In this document: one piece after another, positions 9,477-21,200 of the stretch
Numbering within the stretch: the first letter of the stretch is position 1
Layout of the letters: every line of letters begins with the position of its first letter
Assembly: GCF_050436995.1 (NCBI RefSeq)
Contig: NC_134766.1
Location: 8,742,001-8,806,000, forward strand
DNA from: Anticarsia gemmatalis
Taxonomy: Eukaryota; Arthropoda; Insecta; Lepidoptera; Erebidae
Length of the DNA: 64,000 bases
Direction: 5' to 3'
Made by a program: the position numbers and the translations under genes
Notes under the pieces: model-generated
Databases searched by the model: none
Told to the model about the DNA's origin: nothing
What the model saw: the letters and a program-made list of their open reading frames with translations, nothing else

Positions 9477-11987
9477 TTAATTATTATCATTAGTGCTGTT
9501 CGACAAGAAAGCGAATTGCAGAAGAACTATGATATAGTTAGCTATAATTGTTATTATGTTCTTTGGAAGGCAAGCGTCGACGGTAAACATGCGAGCTGTC
9601 ATTTTGTTAAATGTCCTATGATTCAGGCGAAGCACGTTCTTGTATAGCCTTTTAGCTGGTTCTGAAATAAGATAAGAAAAATATTAAGCATTAAGCACAA
9701 AATTCAATGAATTATTACGTAAACTGGTGTCTAGTTTCGCAAATATTTCCAACGCCGACTGCTTAAATTAATGAATAATTTCGAGTCAAAAAAGCATGTA
9801 TAATGTATTTTAGAATACGGGAATTAACGCGAACACGCATTTTAACTTAAACCAGGCCAAGCGGTCAGCCTACGACCACGGCGAGTGCGCTGAAACTATA
9901 ATGCGTGTTCGCGTTAATTGTTAATTGTGTAATACATGAACCATACTTAATGTTTGTAAGCTTACTTTCCTCCTACGCATATTTCATACATAACATATTT
10001 CATTACTTTACGGGAAACCGCATGGTAACGCTGACGTGCGCGGCAGATGTTTCTTTGTAAGAAGCGACCGAGACGGTACGGTCGACGTCTGCGTAAGAAG
10101 AAATGAAGCCTTAGAAGAAACAGGTAAGTCATATTCTTAATATGACAGAAGTTTTAAAGAGGATAAGAAAGAACTGCCCTAACGGTGAAGGAAAAAATCT
10201 TGATGAAACCTTGCGTCCCTAAAATAATGTGTAGTACATTTATTGAGGGCATGTAAAGTCCCCATACCGCACGTAGTGGACTTAAGGCTTTACCTTACCC
10301 ACGTTCGAAAAAAGAGTCTGGCCCAGCAGTGGGGCAGAAATGGGTAAAAAATAGACTCCATGCTACGAAAACTTTCGGTCAATCTCTGAATGGTTTACCT
10401 GAATTTGGATCCTTCAACAGATGGCAACACATAGCATCAATGTCTTCGATGGTAATGTAAAGTTTCTCACAGTAAGTGCTGAACATGACAATGAGATACA
10501 TACTTTTCAAGGTCCATATTAGAGTCACTAACGTTACAAGCGTTAGAAGCCGTTTCACCTGAAAATTAAAGGTAAAATATTTTAAAGATTTAGATTTATG
10601 AATGAATGGTGATAGTGAAATTTAGAATGAAACTAGCTGACCCGGCAAACGTTGTTTTGCCATATAAAAAGGGGCACTTAGGGGCATGAAAAATAGAAGT
10701 TTGCCGATTCACAGTCCTACTCAATATGCTCACAAAATTTCATGAGAATCGGTCAAGCCGTTTCAGAGGAGTACGGTAACGAAAACTGACGCGAGAATTT
10801 TATATACTAGATATGAGTAATAAATAAACAGAAAAAGAAATTAAGAACAAATTCAAACCTTTAAATTGCATTAAGCAGCTAAAGATATAAGACACAAAAT
10901 GTATTAGTTTAGTATATTTTTTTTATAATTAAATAGATTACTTACAGATTCGTGCCCTTTAAAGTCTCCAGAGTTTTGTACATGCAGATACATTTCAAAA
11001 TATATTAAAGAGTGAATCACTGTATTAACTGTATGATAGAATATCTGAAAATAAATGGATAAATAATAATATGAAATATATAAATAATTGTTTCGGGTCT
11101 GGTTGTGCTTTGTGTCCGTTGTTTGTAAAAGAAAAGCGGGAGTTGTCTTTTTCAAATAAATAAAACAAATCAAAAAAATATTACAATACAAGTAAATATT
11201 TTCTACCTATTATAGATTACATGTTATTCTCACCCGTGGTTAAAACAACTATGAAAAAAGATACAAGAATGAAAACGTTAGTATTACTTACTGAAATTTG
11301 AAAAACCACTTTGAAGATAGCATATGCCTCCATGAAACTGTTATATGCTTGAAACAAATCGTTCCAGGATTTTTCATCCGGACAATTTCTTTTAGTATAA
11401 TATTTTATTTCAGATATCCATTTGAGAACACCATCTCTCAACAACGCGATGATACAAGTCCCATATGACAAGCCAACATCGAAATAGACCAAGGAAAGAA
11501 AATAGACCGCGATGTAGATATTCGCTTTCAAAATCACGAAAACGAGGAAAGCAGTGGAGTGTCTGAACACATAGAACCAATTAATAAAAATATACTTCTT
11601 GAAGTTATTATATTTGATGATTCTAAAGCTCTTTTGGATTTTGAGGATCATTTGAACGTGGTTTTTGGAGTACCTCACGTTAGTGATATAAGAGCCGATG
11701 AAGGAAGGCAAGTAGATAATGCAGTTAGCTGTTATAATAGTATCCATGGAATGATCGACGTCCAATTCATTTTGACTCCTATACCAGAGATTGCAGACAT
11801 TAAACATCATGAAAACAACCATAGCGAAAAAGGAGACGATGTTATAAGAAATTCTATTAGGTCTGATGCAGTTGTATTCTACAGAATATTTCGATAAGAA
11901 GAACATGTGTTGGATGCACCGCAATGGTAGGAGAAGTTTTTGAAAATCTTTGTCAAGATAATTGTTGGTGATTGTGATTTTATACAT
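9477..11987 (-). CDS. Gustatory receptor, four exons, complete (GrC)
   Basis: Exons 11987-11292, 11044-10946, 10558-10399 and 9661-9477 (phases 0, 0, 1) encode 379 aa. The start MYKITITNNYLDKDFQKLLL aligns with GrA and GrB. Exon 1 carries SKYSVEYNCIRPN, YITNVRYSKNHVQMILKIQ and SLVYFDVGLSYGTC. Exon 3 contains CEKLYITIEDIDAMCCHLL. Exon 4 contains NKMTARMFTVDACLPK and the signature NYIIVLLQFAF, followed by an eight-residue polar tail (LSNSTNDNN) absent from most siblings. A 179-bp Helitron sits in intron 2 and a SINE tail fragment in intron 1. It is on the same strand as the GrF relic upstream and convergent with GrB. Confidence 0.93.
10180..10350 (-). repeat. Dispersed repeat R1, inverted fragment
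   Basis: Contains TGAGGGCATG, AAAGTCCCC and GGCCCAGCAGTGGGGCAGAAATGGG, the reverse complement of the R1 blocks at 4035-4252, more diverged. It lies in intron 3 of GrC. Confidence 0.5.
10633..10811 (-). mobile_element. Non-autonomous Helitron of a second family, 179 bp
   Basis: Read on the minus strand it begins TCTAGTATATAAAATTCTCGCG and ends GGCAAAACAACGTTTGCC (a hairpin) followed by GGGTCAGCTAG|T. The interior has TGAGAATCGGTCAAGCCGTTTCAG in plus orientation. The hairpin differs from that of the 8804 family. It lies in GrC intron 2. Confidence 0.7.
11088..11165 (+). mobile_element. SINE tail fragment
   Basis: GTTTCGGGTCTGGTTGTGCTTTGTGTCCGTTGTTTGTAAAAG and GCGGGAGTTGTCTTTTTCAAATAAATAA match the 3' half of the SINE at 5668-5871. 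It lies in GrC intron 1. Confidence 0.6.
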
Positions 11988-13137
11988 ATTTTTATCTGCG
12001 CACTTTCAGATAGATTATTATCTTTTTATTTATTTATTTATGACTTTTTTTTTTATTTGCAGATATGGGTAGTACATATATACAGATAATTTCGTATACT
12101 TGTTTGATCTGAATGACTCAGCGAATGTGTTTCAGAGGTCACATTAAATGTCGATCTCTGTTGTTGTCAATGAAAATAACAGTCAAATTTTCTGACTTTG
12201 GGTGACTTGTTCTTTAACACAGGGTTGACCAGTAACTATGTCAAATAAATTAATAATAAATTGGACATAGATGAAGACTTGCAGTGAAATAACAGTCTTT
12301 TACAAGTAAAGTGATTATTAGAAATTTAATTTACTTGAAAGTTTGTCATATCGACCTGTTATCTTCATTAATTCTTCTTTATTGTATTAATTGGATGTAT
12401 TAATAATGTTTTAATATAATTAATAAATTATTCTGCGTTTTTTCAGTAACCATTTATCATTCTGATCTGGCGATATTATCTATTACTTGGAAAATGGCCT
12501 TTTTTAATTTTATCGTTCAGTAGAAATTCTCCTTATTTACACCGAAGCTTTTTCATTTTCTGTCTGTCTATCTCTCCTTATCTCTATTTTGTGTAAATGT
12601 CTAGCAAAACCTTCCCAAAAGTAAGTCAAACTAGGATTTGTCGAATATAACGTCATGAACAAAACAAAAACCATGTACTTTGAAAAAAAAAAATTGTATA
12701 AATACATCAAACGACAGTTTAAAAATTAAAAAGAAATCGTTGTAGGTACAATTGACAACATTTTATTTTTAAAGTAACATATATTATCATTTTATTTTAA
12801 ATTGATATGGATTTAAATAATGTAAACAAATACCTACCGTATACATATCTTTGACTGCAGTGGTTAACGTGGTCACCTCGCCGCTATAACCGTAGCGCCG
12901 CGTGTATTTGTGTGATGAGCACGAGAATCTGTTCTAAGCCTAGATGTCAATTTATCTATATTTATAATTATAAGTATGTATTTATAAGTATATAAGAATG
13001 TTTATCAGTTATTTGGTAACCATAGTACTATGGTTACCAAATAACTGATAAACATTCTTGTACAAGCTCTGCTTAGTTTGGAATCAAATGACCGTGTGTG
13101 AGTTGTCCAATAATATTTGTAATATGTCTATTTATTT
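11988..13137. other. Intergenic DNA upstream of GrC, with dispersed repeat R4
   Basis: Bases 11988 to about 12850 are AT-rich with no recognised element. Bases 12850-13145 are a dispersed lepidopteran repeat that ends TATTTATTTATATAATGGC and contains a 66-bp palindrome (12994-13059). No gene is seen. Confidence 0.5.
12994..13059. repeat. 66-bp perfect palindrome
   Basis: The first 33 bases, beginning AAGAATGTTTATCAG, are the exact reverse complement of the last 33, ending CTGATAAACATTCTT, with no spacer (centre ATAGT|ACTAT). It lies inside the R4 repeat. The bases outside (left TAT, right GTACAAGC) pair only partly. Confidence 0.95.
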
Positions 13138-14159
13138 ATATATAATGGCTTATGGAAAAGCAAACTATAATGTGGTTAGTTAGTAATCCACTGAGACTTA
13201 ACAGCAACGTAGCATCACCGTAGAACAATCCACAAGCAGACATATTACTGGAAGATTCACGATTTAGAAACATCACTTTCTTACATAACTCTTTTTCACT
13301 CTCTGAAAATTACTTTCAGAGAGTGAAAAAGAAACATGTTATCAGCATGTCTCCTTGCGGCGCGAGTTTCGAGGCCTACCCTCACTTGGTTTTTACTGAG
13401 TGTACATTGTTGACTGACGACGCTTAGCAGCCACATTAGTCAGCTGGTGACCACGGTCGCTGTAATTCGATGGAAACGTCGGGTGATCAAATAAGGTATC
13501 CTAACCTTGACATTTTGAATCGCGTGTAAGACCCGTTGCATTATAATATTATGTGTACTAGTCGCAAGAGCTTAAAAACGTTAAAAGTAAAAAATATCAA
13601 GGAAAGTATCAATGATAGTTATAAATCCTAAAAAGTAGTAACAGACCAACAAAATAACGTTACAACCTAAGGTCAATATAACATACATCCAATTAATTGC
13701 GACAGTATTCTTGATACTTTTATCATCCAAGCTGAAACTTTCATGTATAACTTGAATATTCAGAATTAAGGGAACGTGTTTTTCAGCGTGAATCGAATTT
13801 AAAACTATAACTGTAATGATATTTACACAATAATAAAGGTAGTAGACTATGCTGTATTTTTATCCCCGGTCTGGAATATTAGCGAAAAAAATTGAAAATA
13901 AGAATATGAGAGAGTTGTTATCATAAAAACAAAAACTCTTATGGAATAACTTCTTGCCAATTGGAGCATTAGAATTCTCACGAATTACAAATTTTGACCC
14001 GAACAATATTTTTTGTATTATATACCAAGGGTATATCATTCTTTGAAAATCTTTTCTTAATAAATTATTGATTCGTAAATTCCCAATGTTGATTTTTGTT
14101 GGTTCGACTTTTGATTTCTTGGAAATAGTTTTCGAATTGATTGCCCATTTCCAATACAT
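13138..14159 (-). pseudogene. Decayed gustatory receptor related to GrD (GrF relic)
   Basis: Two pieces remain. Exon 1 is at 14159 to about 13570. Its first 99 codons are open and begin MYWKWAINSK; they align with GrD (KKSKVEPTKINIGNL, then LLRKDFQRMIYPWYIIQK). A frameshift and a stop then occur, while homology continues out of frame through a segment matching GrD's ILNIQVIHERFSLNDNSIKN. Exon 4 is at 13302-13138. It keeps SEKELCKKVMFLNR and MSACGLFYGDATL, but about 11 bases are deleted within the region encoding VLLQ, which destroys the C-terminal signature. No exon 2 or 3 is found. An 18-bp inverted repeat straddles its splice acceptor. It is a non-functional duplicate. Confidence 0.85.
13291..13331. 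repeat. Perfect 18-bp hairpin at the GrF relic splice acceptor
   Basis: CTTTTTCACTCTCTGAAA (13291-13308) and its exact reverse complement (13314-13331) are separated by ATTAC. The left arm is the antisense of the exon-4 acceptor and its first codons, as also found at GrD (15416-15433). The right arm is an inverted copy of it. Confidence 0.9.
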
Positions 14160-14556
14160 TTTTATATTAGTATAGTGTCAAGTTTGGTGTAGGGTCAAGT
14201 GTTGACCTTGAGTTGCTAGGCGGAAGCTTCGAAATTAATTTTATTTCAATTAGACATAAAACAGACACAAAAGTGCCTACAGTCCATCATTTTGATCAAT
14301 TGATTCGTATACATTTATCATTTTATATTGATTGATAGCTTTTAACATCAAAATAGTAAAAAAACGACATTTTTAATGCAACAACTACATACATACCAAT
14401 AATTTTATATCATTAAGAAGATTCAGTCGCAATAACAATTTTTAAACATTCATTTAATAAACCCACGTAAACAAAGTTTTCATGTTGCGAAGTAGTCAGG
14501 CACTGTGTAGACATAAATTTGTTCGTACCAATGTTTAATGGTACACCAGAATATTT

Positions 14557-15105
14557 TTAGATTCTCTCAACAGCTAATTGCAGCAACACAACAACATAAT
14601 GAGTGATGAGTCCACTGAGAGTGAGCGGTAACACAGCGTCCACGTAGAACATTCCACACGCGCTCATCTTACTGAACGAATTACGGTTTAACTGAAGCAC
14701 GAGCTTAAACAAATGTCGTTGATGTTCTGTAATATAAATATTAAAATTAGTAAAAAATAATCAAAGGTACTTGAGGCAATTAACGCCCACTCAACTTGAA
14801 ACATGTTTCTTAAACTGAACAAAACTGCAGACCGCAGACTGCTAACCGCAGACTGCCAACCGCAAGTTATCGCAGTTTGCACCGCAGATGTGACAGACAG
14901 CGACAGCAAGTGCAGTGATAGCAGGCAATATGATTTAAATTGATTTCATAAACACCTGAACTATTGCCTTTTTTGAACAGTATAAGACACGCAGTCTCGG
15001 CGTCTTCGACTGACATGCAAAACTTATAATTGTACATACATAGCAGTATTTCAACTAATACATATTTTTGTATAAACAGTAAGTTTTAAATTGTTATCGA
15101 CCAAT
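14557..15105 (-). pseudogene. Partial gustatory receptor, exons 3-4 only (GrE relic)
   Basis: Exon 4 (14726-14557) is open. It encodes RHLFKLVLQLNRNSFSKM, SACGMFYVDAVLPLTLSGL and HYVVVLLQLA, then a stop. Exon 3 (about 15105-14956) retains KYVLVEILLCMYN and VEDAETACLILFKKGNSS with a good donor, TTCAG|GTGTTT. Its 5' part has indels and an in-frame TAA relative to GrG, and no acceptor is clear. Exons 1 and 2 are absent; GrD's last exon lies only about 160 bp upstream. The exon-4 sequence is a near copy of GrG exon 4 (about a dozen differences in 170 nt). Together with the adjacent GrF relic it looks like a decayed duplicate of the GrG-GrD pair. The QF motif has become QL. Confidence 0.82.
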
Positions 15106-15164
15106 ATTTCAACACAACTTACAGATAAAACAAATATTGGAAGATAAATTCGTCAAGCAAGTTT

Positions 15165-15225
15165 GATTCGAGGTCTCTCACTACGGGATGAGACTCTTGC
15201 TCAGCAGTAGGACAGAAATAGGTTA
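15165..15225 (-). repeat. Dispersed repeat R1, short fragment
   Basis: GGTCTCTCACTACGGGATGAGACTCTTGCTCAGCAGTAGGACAGAAATAGG resembles the end of R1 in inverted orientation. It is non-coding. Confidence 0.4.
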
Positions 15226-15263
15226 AGAAAAAACATTACATAACTTTACAGATATTTATTGGT

Positions 15264-18200
15264 TCATAGAAAAGCAAACTGCAGCAGTACAATAATATGA
15301 TTAGTTATTAATCCACAGAGTCTTAGCGGCAACGTAGCATCAACGTAGAACAATCCACATGCAGACATTTTGCTGAAAGATTTACGATTTAGAAACATCA
15401 CTTTCTTGCATAATTCTTTTTCACTCTCTGAAAACAAAAAATGCATGTCATTTCTATAGTTTGTGTTTTTTGAAATATTACTCCGGCTCTAAGTATTGCT
15501 CTTGTGTCACGGGGATTTTTACAAACAAACAAACAACTGCTTTCGTGGCGGCGCAGTCGGCAGTGTACCCGGCCGCTGACCATTAGGTTCCGAGTTCGAT
15601 CGTCAGGTCGAGCAAATATATTGTTGTACTAGCTGACCCGACAGACTTCGTCCTGTCAAAAAGATTTGTAAATGTTTTTTTGCCTACGTATTTAAAAAAA
15701 ATCTCCTGAACAGAACCTTCACCCTGGTGATAGGACGTTGTGAATAAAAAATAATTAAATACAACATATATAAGGATTTAAAAGTAAGTAATCGCTTTAT
15801 TGTTAATCATGTGAATCATAATTATTATTATTATCATTGTAGTGCTTTGTGGTATACGATGTTTTTTGTTTGATTACCAGGCGCATAGATAAACAAATCT
15901 GATGGTTTTCCAACACGGGAACAGGCAACATACAATTGACCATGTGAGAAACATGGGTTTTCTAGATTAATACCACAAACACTTAATGATTGCCCCTGGG
16001 ACTTGTTTATAGTCATAGCAAAAGCAAGCCGCACTGGAAACTGTAGTTGTTTAAACTCATGGCACATCAGTCGGAATCATTGGGATGCGCGGTATGAGAA
16101 CATCTTCTCCTTCATACTTTCCTTTGAGTATAGTTGCTTCTATCACATTGTTTAGTAATTTTTTTATCGCTAACCGTGTACCGTTGCAAGGACGCGGTTG
16201 GTTGATATTTCGCAACATTATAACCACCGATCCAACCTTTAATTGAAGGTTGTGAGGTGGCAATCCTGGCAAATCCAGCGAGTTTAAAAATTCCGGTGGA
16301 TAGTTGACTACTTCATCTTGATTAGTAGCCGAATCATCTGATTTATATATCCTCAATTCGCCTGTAATTTGTTCTTGAATTTTGAAATTTAATTCATTTA
16401 CATCTATGTTTTTTGCAGCCAGTATAGCTCGTTCGCTCAACCAATCATAGTTTCTGTAATTTTGAGAAACATCTGGAAACACCTTTTGAATAAGTTCATC
16501 TTTTGATTGAGTTAACTGACAAAAACTTTGAGGAAAGTTAATGCAGCCAGTCAACATGTCTATCGGAAATTTGCCATTACCAATGTCAATGAGTTGTTTA
16601 GAGAATATGTTTCCAGATTGGTCATTTTGCAACTCGACGCGCATATTCTTGCTTAAATGTAGTACTTTAACATGTTTCCACAAATTGGAGGACTTTAGAC
16701 ATGCATTGAGTTCATCAGCTGGCGTTGATCGTGGAATCACTGGCAATGTTTGACGAAAATCTCCTGCTAATAAAATCATTGCACCACCAAATCGGTTATT
16801 ATTGCTCCGTAGATCTTTTAAGGTTCTGTCTAAAGCCTCCAAAGATTTTTTATGTGCCATCGTGCATTCATCCCAAACAATCAATTTACATTGCTGCAAA
16901 ACCTTTGCCATTGCAGAGTTCTTCGAATCGTTGCAGGTTGGAGTTTCATTGCTTTGCATATTTAATGGCAATTTCAGTGCTGAATGGGCTGTTCGACCAC
17001 CTTCAAGCAAAGTTGCTGCGATTCCCGACGAAGCGAGTGCAAGTGCAATTTTATTTTGTGAGCGAATTGTTGCTAATATTAATGAAATCAAAAAAGTTTT
17101 TCCTGTACCACCAGGTGCATCTAAGAAGTAAATCCCTCCAGTTTCATTATTTGTTACTTTCATAAGAGTTTCAAATACATACTTCTGTTGTTCATTTAAC
17201 AGTGGAAGATTTGTTTGAATTAATTCTTTCAAAGCGTTGAGATCATACAGTTTTTCTCGAGGCAACTCTTGGTTAAAAGCATCATGCATTGGACGATTGG
17301 GCGCGGTCAGGCCTAATTGAATTAATAGTTTGTTTGACATTATCAAGCACATGTCCTCAATTGAAATCAATGCTTCATTGTAAATGTCTTCACTGATTTG
17401 TATATTTGGATTTCCCATTCTATTCCGTATTTGATACAAAATATCATCACACATATAATCTTTGTACTTGATCCACAAATCAATTGGGTTTGATGGGAAG
17501 CATGTAGATATGATTATAGAAAACAATGTTCGTATTTGATGAGCGTGTGATGATATTACAGCATCATTGAGAGTTTGATCCCAATGAGCGTCATTTTCAA
17601 GCAATTGCAAACGTTGACAGGCTTCTCTGTAGGATCCGCACAATTCACCATCAACAGTTCGTAACTGTTGGAATGATGTTGGGCCACGTACATTGACTAA
17701 TAGCAGTCGTAAATAAAAACATTCATCATTGCTTGGATGTACTGAATAAATCCGGCCAATCGCATCGGTGGAATATACATCTGTATATCCTGGAACTGGT
17801 TCTAGCTGACCCGACAGACTTCGTCCTGTCAAAAAGATTTGTAAATGTTTTTTTGCCTACGTATTTAACAAAAATCTCCTGAACTAAAACTGGTTAATGT
17901 AGTAGATGGTGGCTGAGCAGCTCTTTGTACTGCGTTCTGTGCTGTAAAATACACTCTTTGTCCATTTTCTCTTTTTCATTTTCATGTGCTGTAATATTGC
18001 TTTGAATGTCACCACGATATACGAATTTGTTTCGTGTATTAGTTGACAAAAGCAAACTCAATAGGTTAGGTCACAGACAACTTTTTTTTTTAATTTGATA
18101 TGACTTGAAGTCAAATCCTTTTAAGCCGTACGAATTATTTTGTTTACGTAAAATTTGGATATTAAAAATAATAAAACACTGTTGGTAAAGCGATTTTTGT

Positions 18201-21200
18201 TTGACTGATGTAATGACGTGGAAACTGATGCATTTTATCTCGCGTGCCGAAACTAATACAAAAGAAACGCGAGTTTCGGAACGCGACATTTAAACTCCTC
18301 CAACTATGTATTCTGTGCTCCAACGAACACACGCACATTGTTTTGACAGATACGAGCTTTGACTTTAGGAACACACCTACATTGCTTAGACAACAGTGAG
18401 TGCATGTAATTTTGATATGAACTTTATACCATAGCAATAAAGCTCAAATTGACTACGTTTTAGTTACAAATCATTTGTATGAGAAAAAGAAAAGGGTTAT
18501 TTTTAGGATTTTTCCAGCGATAATTCTAATTTTTCTCGCCGTAAAAACCATCCTTAAACTTCAACGAACATTTTAAAAAAAGATTTGGCCAAATTGGTCG
18601 AGGCGTTGTTGAGTTATGCGCTTACCAACACATTTTGCGATTCATTTTTATATTTGTTAAACTAATATATTGTCCTAACGATTGGAGCCTTTCAAATTTA
18701 GCAAATGTTATGTTAATTAATTATAATCAGATAAAATTACAAGTAATCAATTATAGGTACAATTCACAAAACGTAAGTTGACGTAATGAATTCAAAAAAA
18801 CAAAAGATAGCCGCCATTATTTTCTTTTTCTTCTTTTTTTTTCGGCAGCTTCACTTGATGTTGCCTGGTTGCCAACACGGCCCTCCTGCATCGTGCATGT
18901 CCTCAGGCACGTCCAATCCATTCAAATTACTCAACGAATCAAAACATCTGAAACGAGTATACAAAATATCGTATTATTGTTCAATGTAAAAATCTATACT
19001 TTTTAGTCCACTATTCCGGCAAATAGTTTTCATACAAAGTTCCTTTAGACTTAGGCAACTTTATAATATCTAATGTTCGCTGGTCCGCCCAACTTAAAAA
19101 TTGTCTTTAGACTTAGACATTCTCTTCTTACCAAGTATTCACTCCTTTAGTCCGAAGTAGTGCCTGCTCCAGTTTACTCCTTTATATCTTAGGCAGTAAC
19201 TGCTTCAGCACACTACCCCTACTCTGGATAATGAACACAGTTGGTATCTTTGACGGAACAGCACACACACACACACACACAAATATTATATATTACAAAG
19301 CATTGAAATTAAATTTCTGATCAATAATTTGTAATGATGTATATTTTTACCCTTGCCAACACGTTCTCAACTTACTGCTGACATTATTTTTGATTAATAG
19401 ACAAATTATTAATGTTGATCCATGGCTTGATATCTTCCGCAGCGGCCACTCCTTTATATCTTTTATTTGATCTTTCACTTCCTCTCATATCTTGGAATTA
19501 TTCCGAGTGACCGACTGCCTCATGGATATCGACTTATATATAAGTACGACTGTGAAGGAAAGCTGCTAGACTATCACAAGTCTTAAAATTACTAGCTTCG
19601 ACGGATGCTGTTATGTTACCATCACCAATGGTTCCTAATATAATAGAAATTATATCATTTTCAAAGAAATTTAAACATAAATGATCAATTCGCGCTTTTT
19701 GTTCAAAAAAGAAATCGTATAAAGATTGATTTTCAACGGATTTTCGATCAATTATTTCCCGCAATAGTTCAAACATATTCCTTTTGACTTTGAAAGTAAT
19801 TGAAATGTTTTCTTTCCAATCCTTCCACGACCAAGCCGTCCACAAATGATCCTTACGTAGTATAGACTCGTACCATGTCTTGGCAGACCCTTTGAGCTTG
19901 TTGAGCGCTTGATATCTTATAATACCATCCGACCATTTAAAAGTCAACGCATAAGAATCAATTACATTAAGCCATGAAGCCACATTATCATTCAAAGGAT
20001 CAAATTCCGGTATCATATTATGGAGGGTAATCAGATTTGTACTCACAGTTCTAGGGTGTTTAGACTTTACCCTTTTCCGAGATCGCGACGACCTTGGTGG
20101 CGGCGTTTTCGAACCACTCCTACTCGTGCTCGAACTGTGCGTGCTTGAGCTGCTACTACTCGACATGTATCTACCGCGTTTTACTTTACGCTTATGTTTA
20201 TTTCTTTTACCCATTGTAGGCTGGGAAAATACTATATATGTCACTTCTGATGTTAAACTAATATATTGTCCTAACGATTGGAGCCTTTCAAATTTAGCAA
20301 ATGTTATGTTAATTAATTATAATCAGATAAAATTACAAGTAATCAATTATAGGTACAATTCACAAAACGTAAGTTGACGTAATGAATTCAAAAAAACAAA
20401 AGATAGCCGCCATTATTTTCTTTTTCTTCTTTTTTTTTCGGCAGCTTCACTTGATGTTGCCTGGTTGCCAACATATTATAGATTTTCAAATTTATGTTAG
20501 CACATTTCTAAATATAAGCTTTGAAACGTGCAAACGCAAGGTTTGGCAACGGTATATAGCAATTAGCAATAGACACGCTATCTATTACATAGGAGTAAAA
20601 TCATAAATGAAGAAGGTGGATGTATTTCATGCAACTCTGCCTACCCCGTCAAATATAGCAGGGATTATGTTTTTGTTTTCCTCTTTTAATATTTCAGTAC
20701 TGTTATTCGACAACACTGCCTCAACAATTTATTAAGTACGTAAAATAACTTAATACGCACCAGAACAATCAACATGAATCAATCTCTTCACACAAGCAGT
20801 CTCAGCGTCATCAACAGCCATGTAGAACTTCTCACAATGAATACATAGCACTATTCCTAGTAAAATATCCTTTATCATCCACAATGTGTTTATTGTCAAA
20901 AAAAGGACTTGGTCATCCTGAAACAGTAAGGACTTTTAAAACATTCAAACACTGAACTCATAGATATTGTAAACATAATTACAGGGTGTACGAGTAACTA
21001 AGGTGATGATGGGTATTGAAAACGAAGGAAAAAATAATTCTAAAGTTTCATGTATTGTCACAAATGCATACTTAAATAAAACCATGCTAAAAAATAAATA
21101 CGTCTACATCACATTTTTTAAAATAATTACGCTAGTAAAAAACGCGCAAATATCATATTAGCTGGTATAAAATAAATCATGACACTTACATATTTTAGGC

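Noticed and set aside
11559..11897. 112-codon open frame opposite GrC exon 1
   Set aside because: It lies wholly antisense to a well-supported receptor exon, has no family resemblance and no splice partners; a shadow frame.
18071..18437. Two overlapping minus-strand frames right of the Helitron helicase
   Set aside because: No recognisable domain, frames overlap each other, and the region is probably decayed Helitron or intronic DNA.
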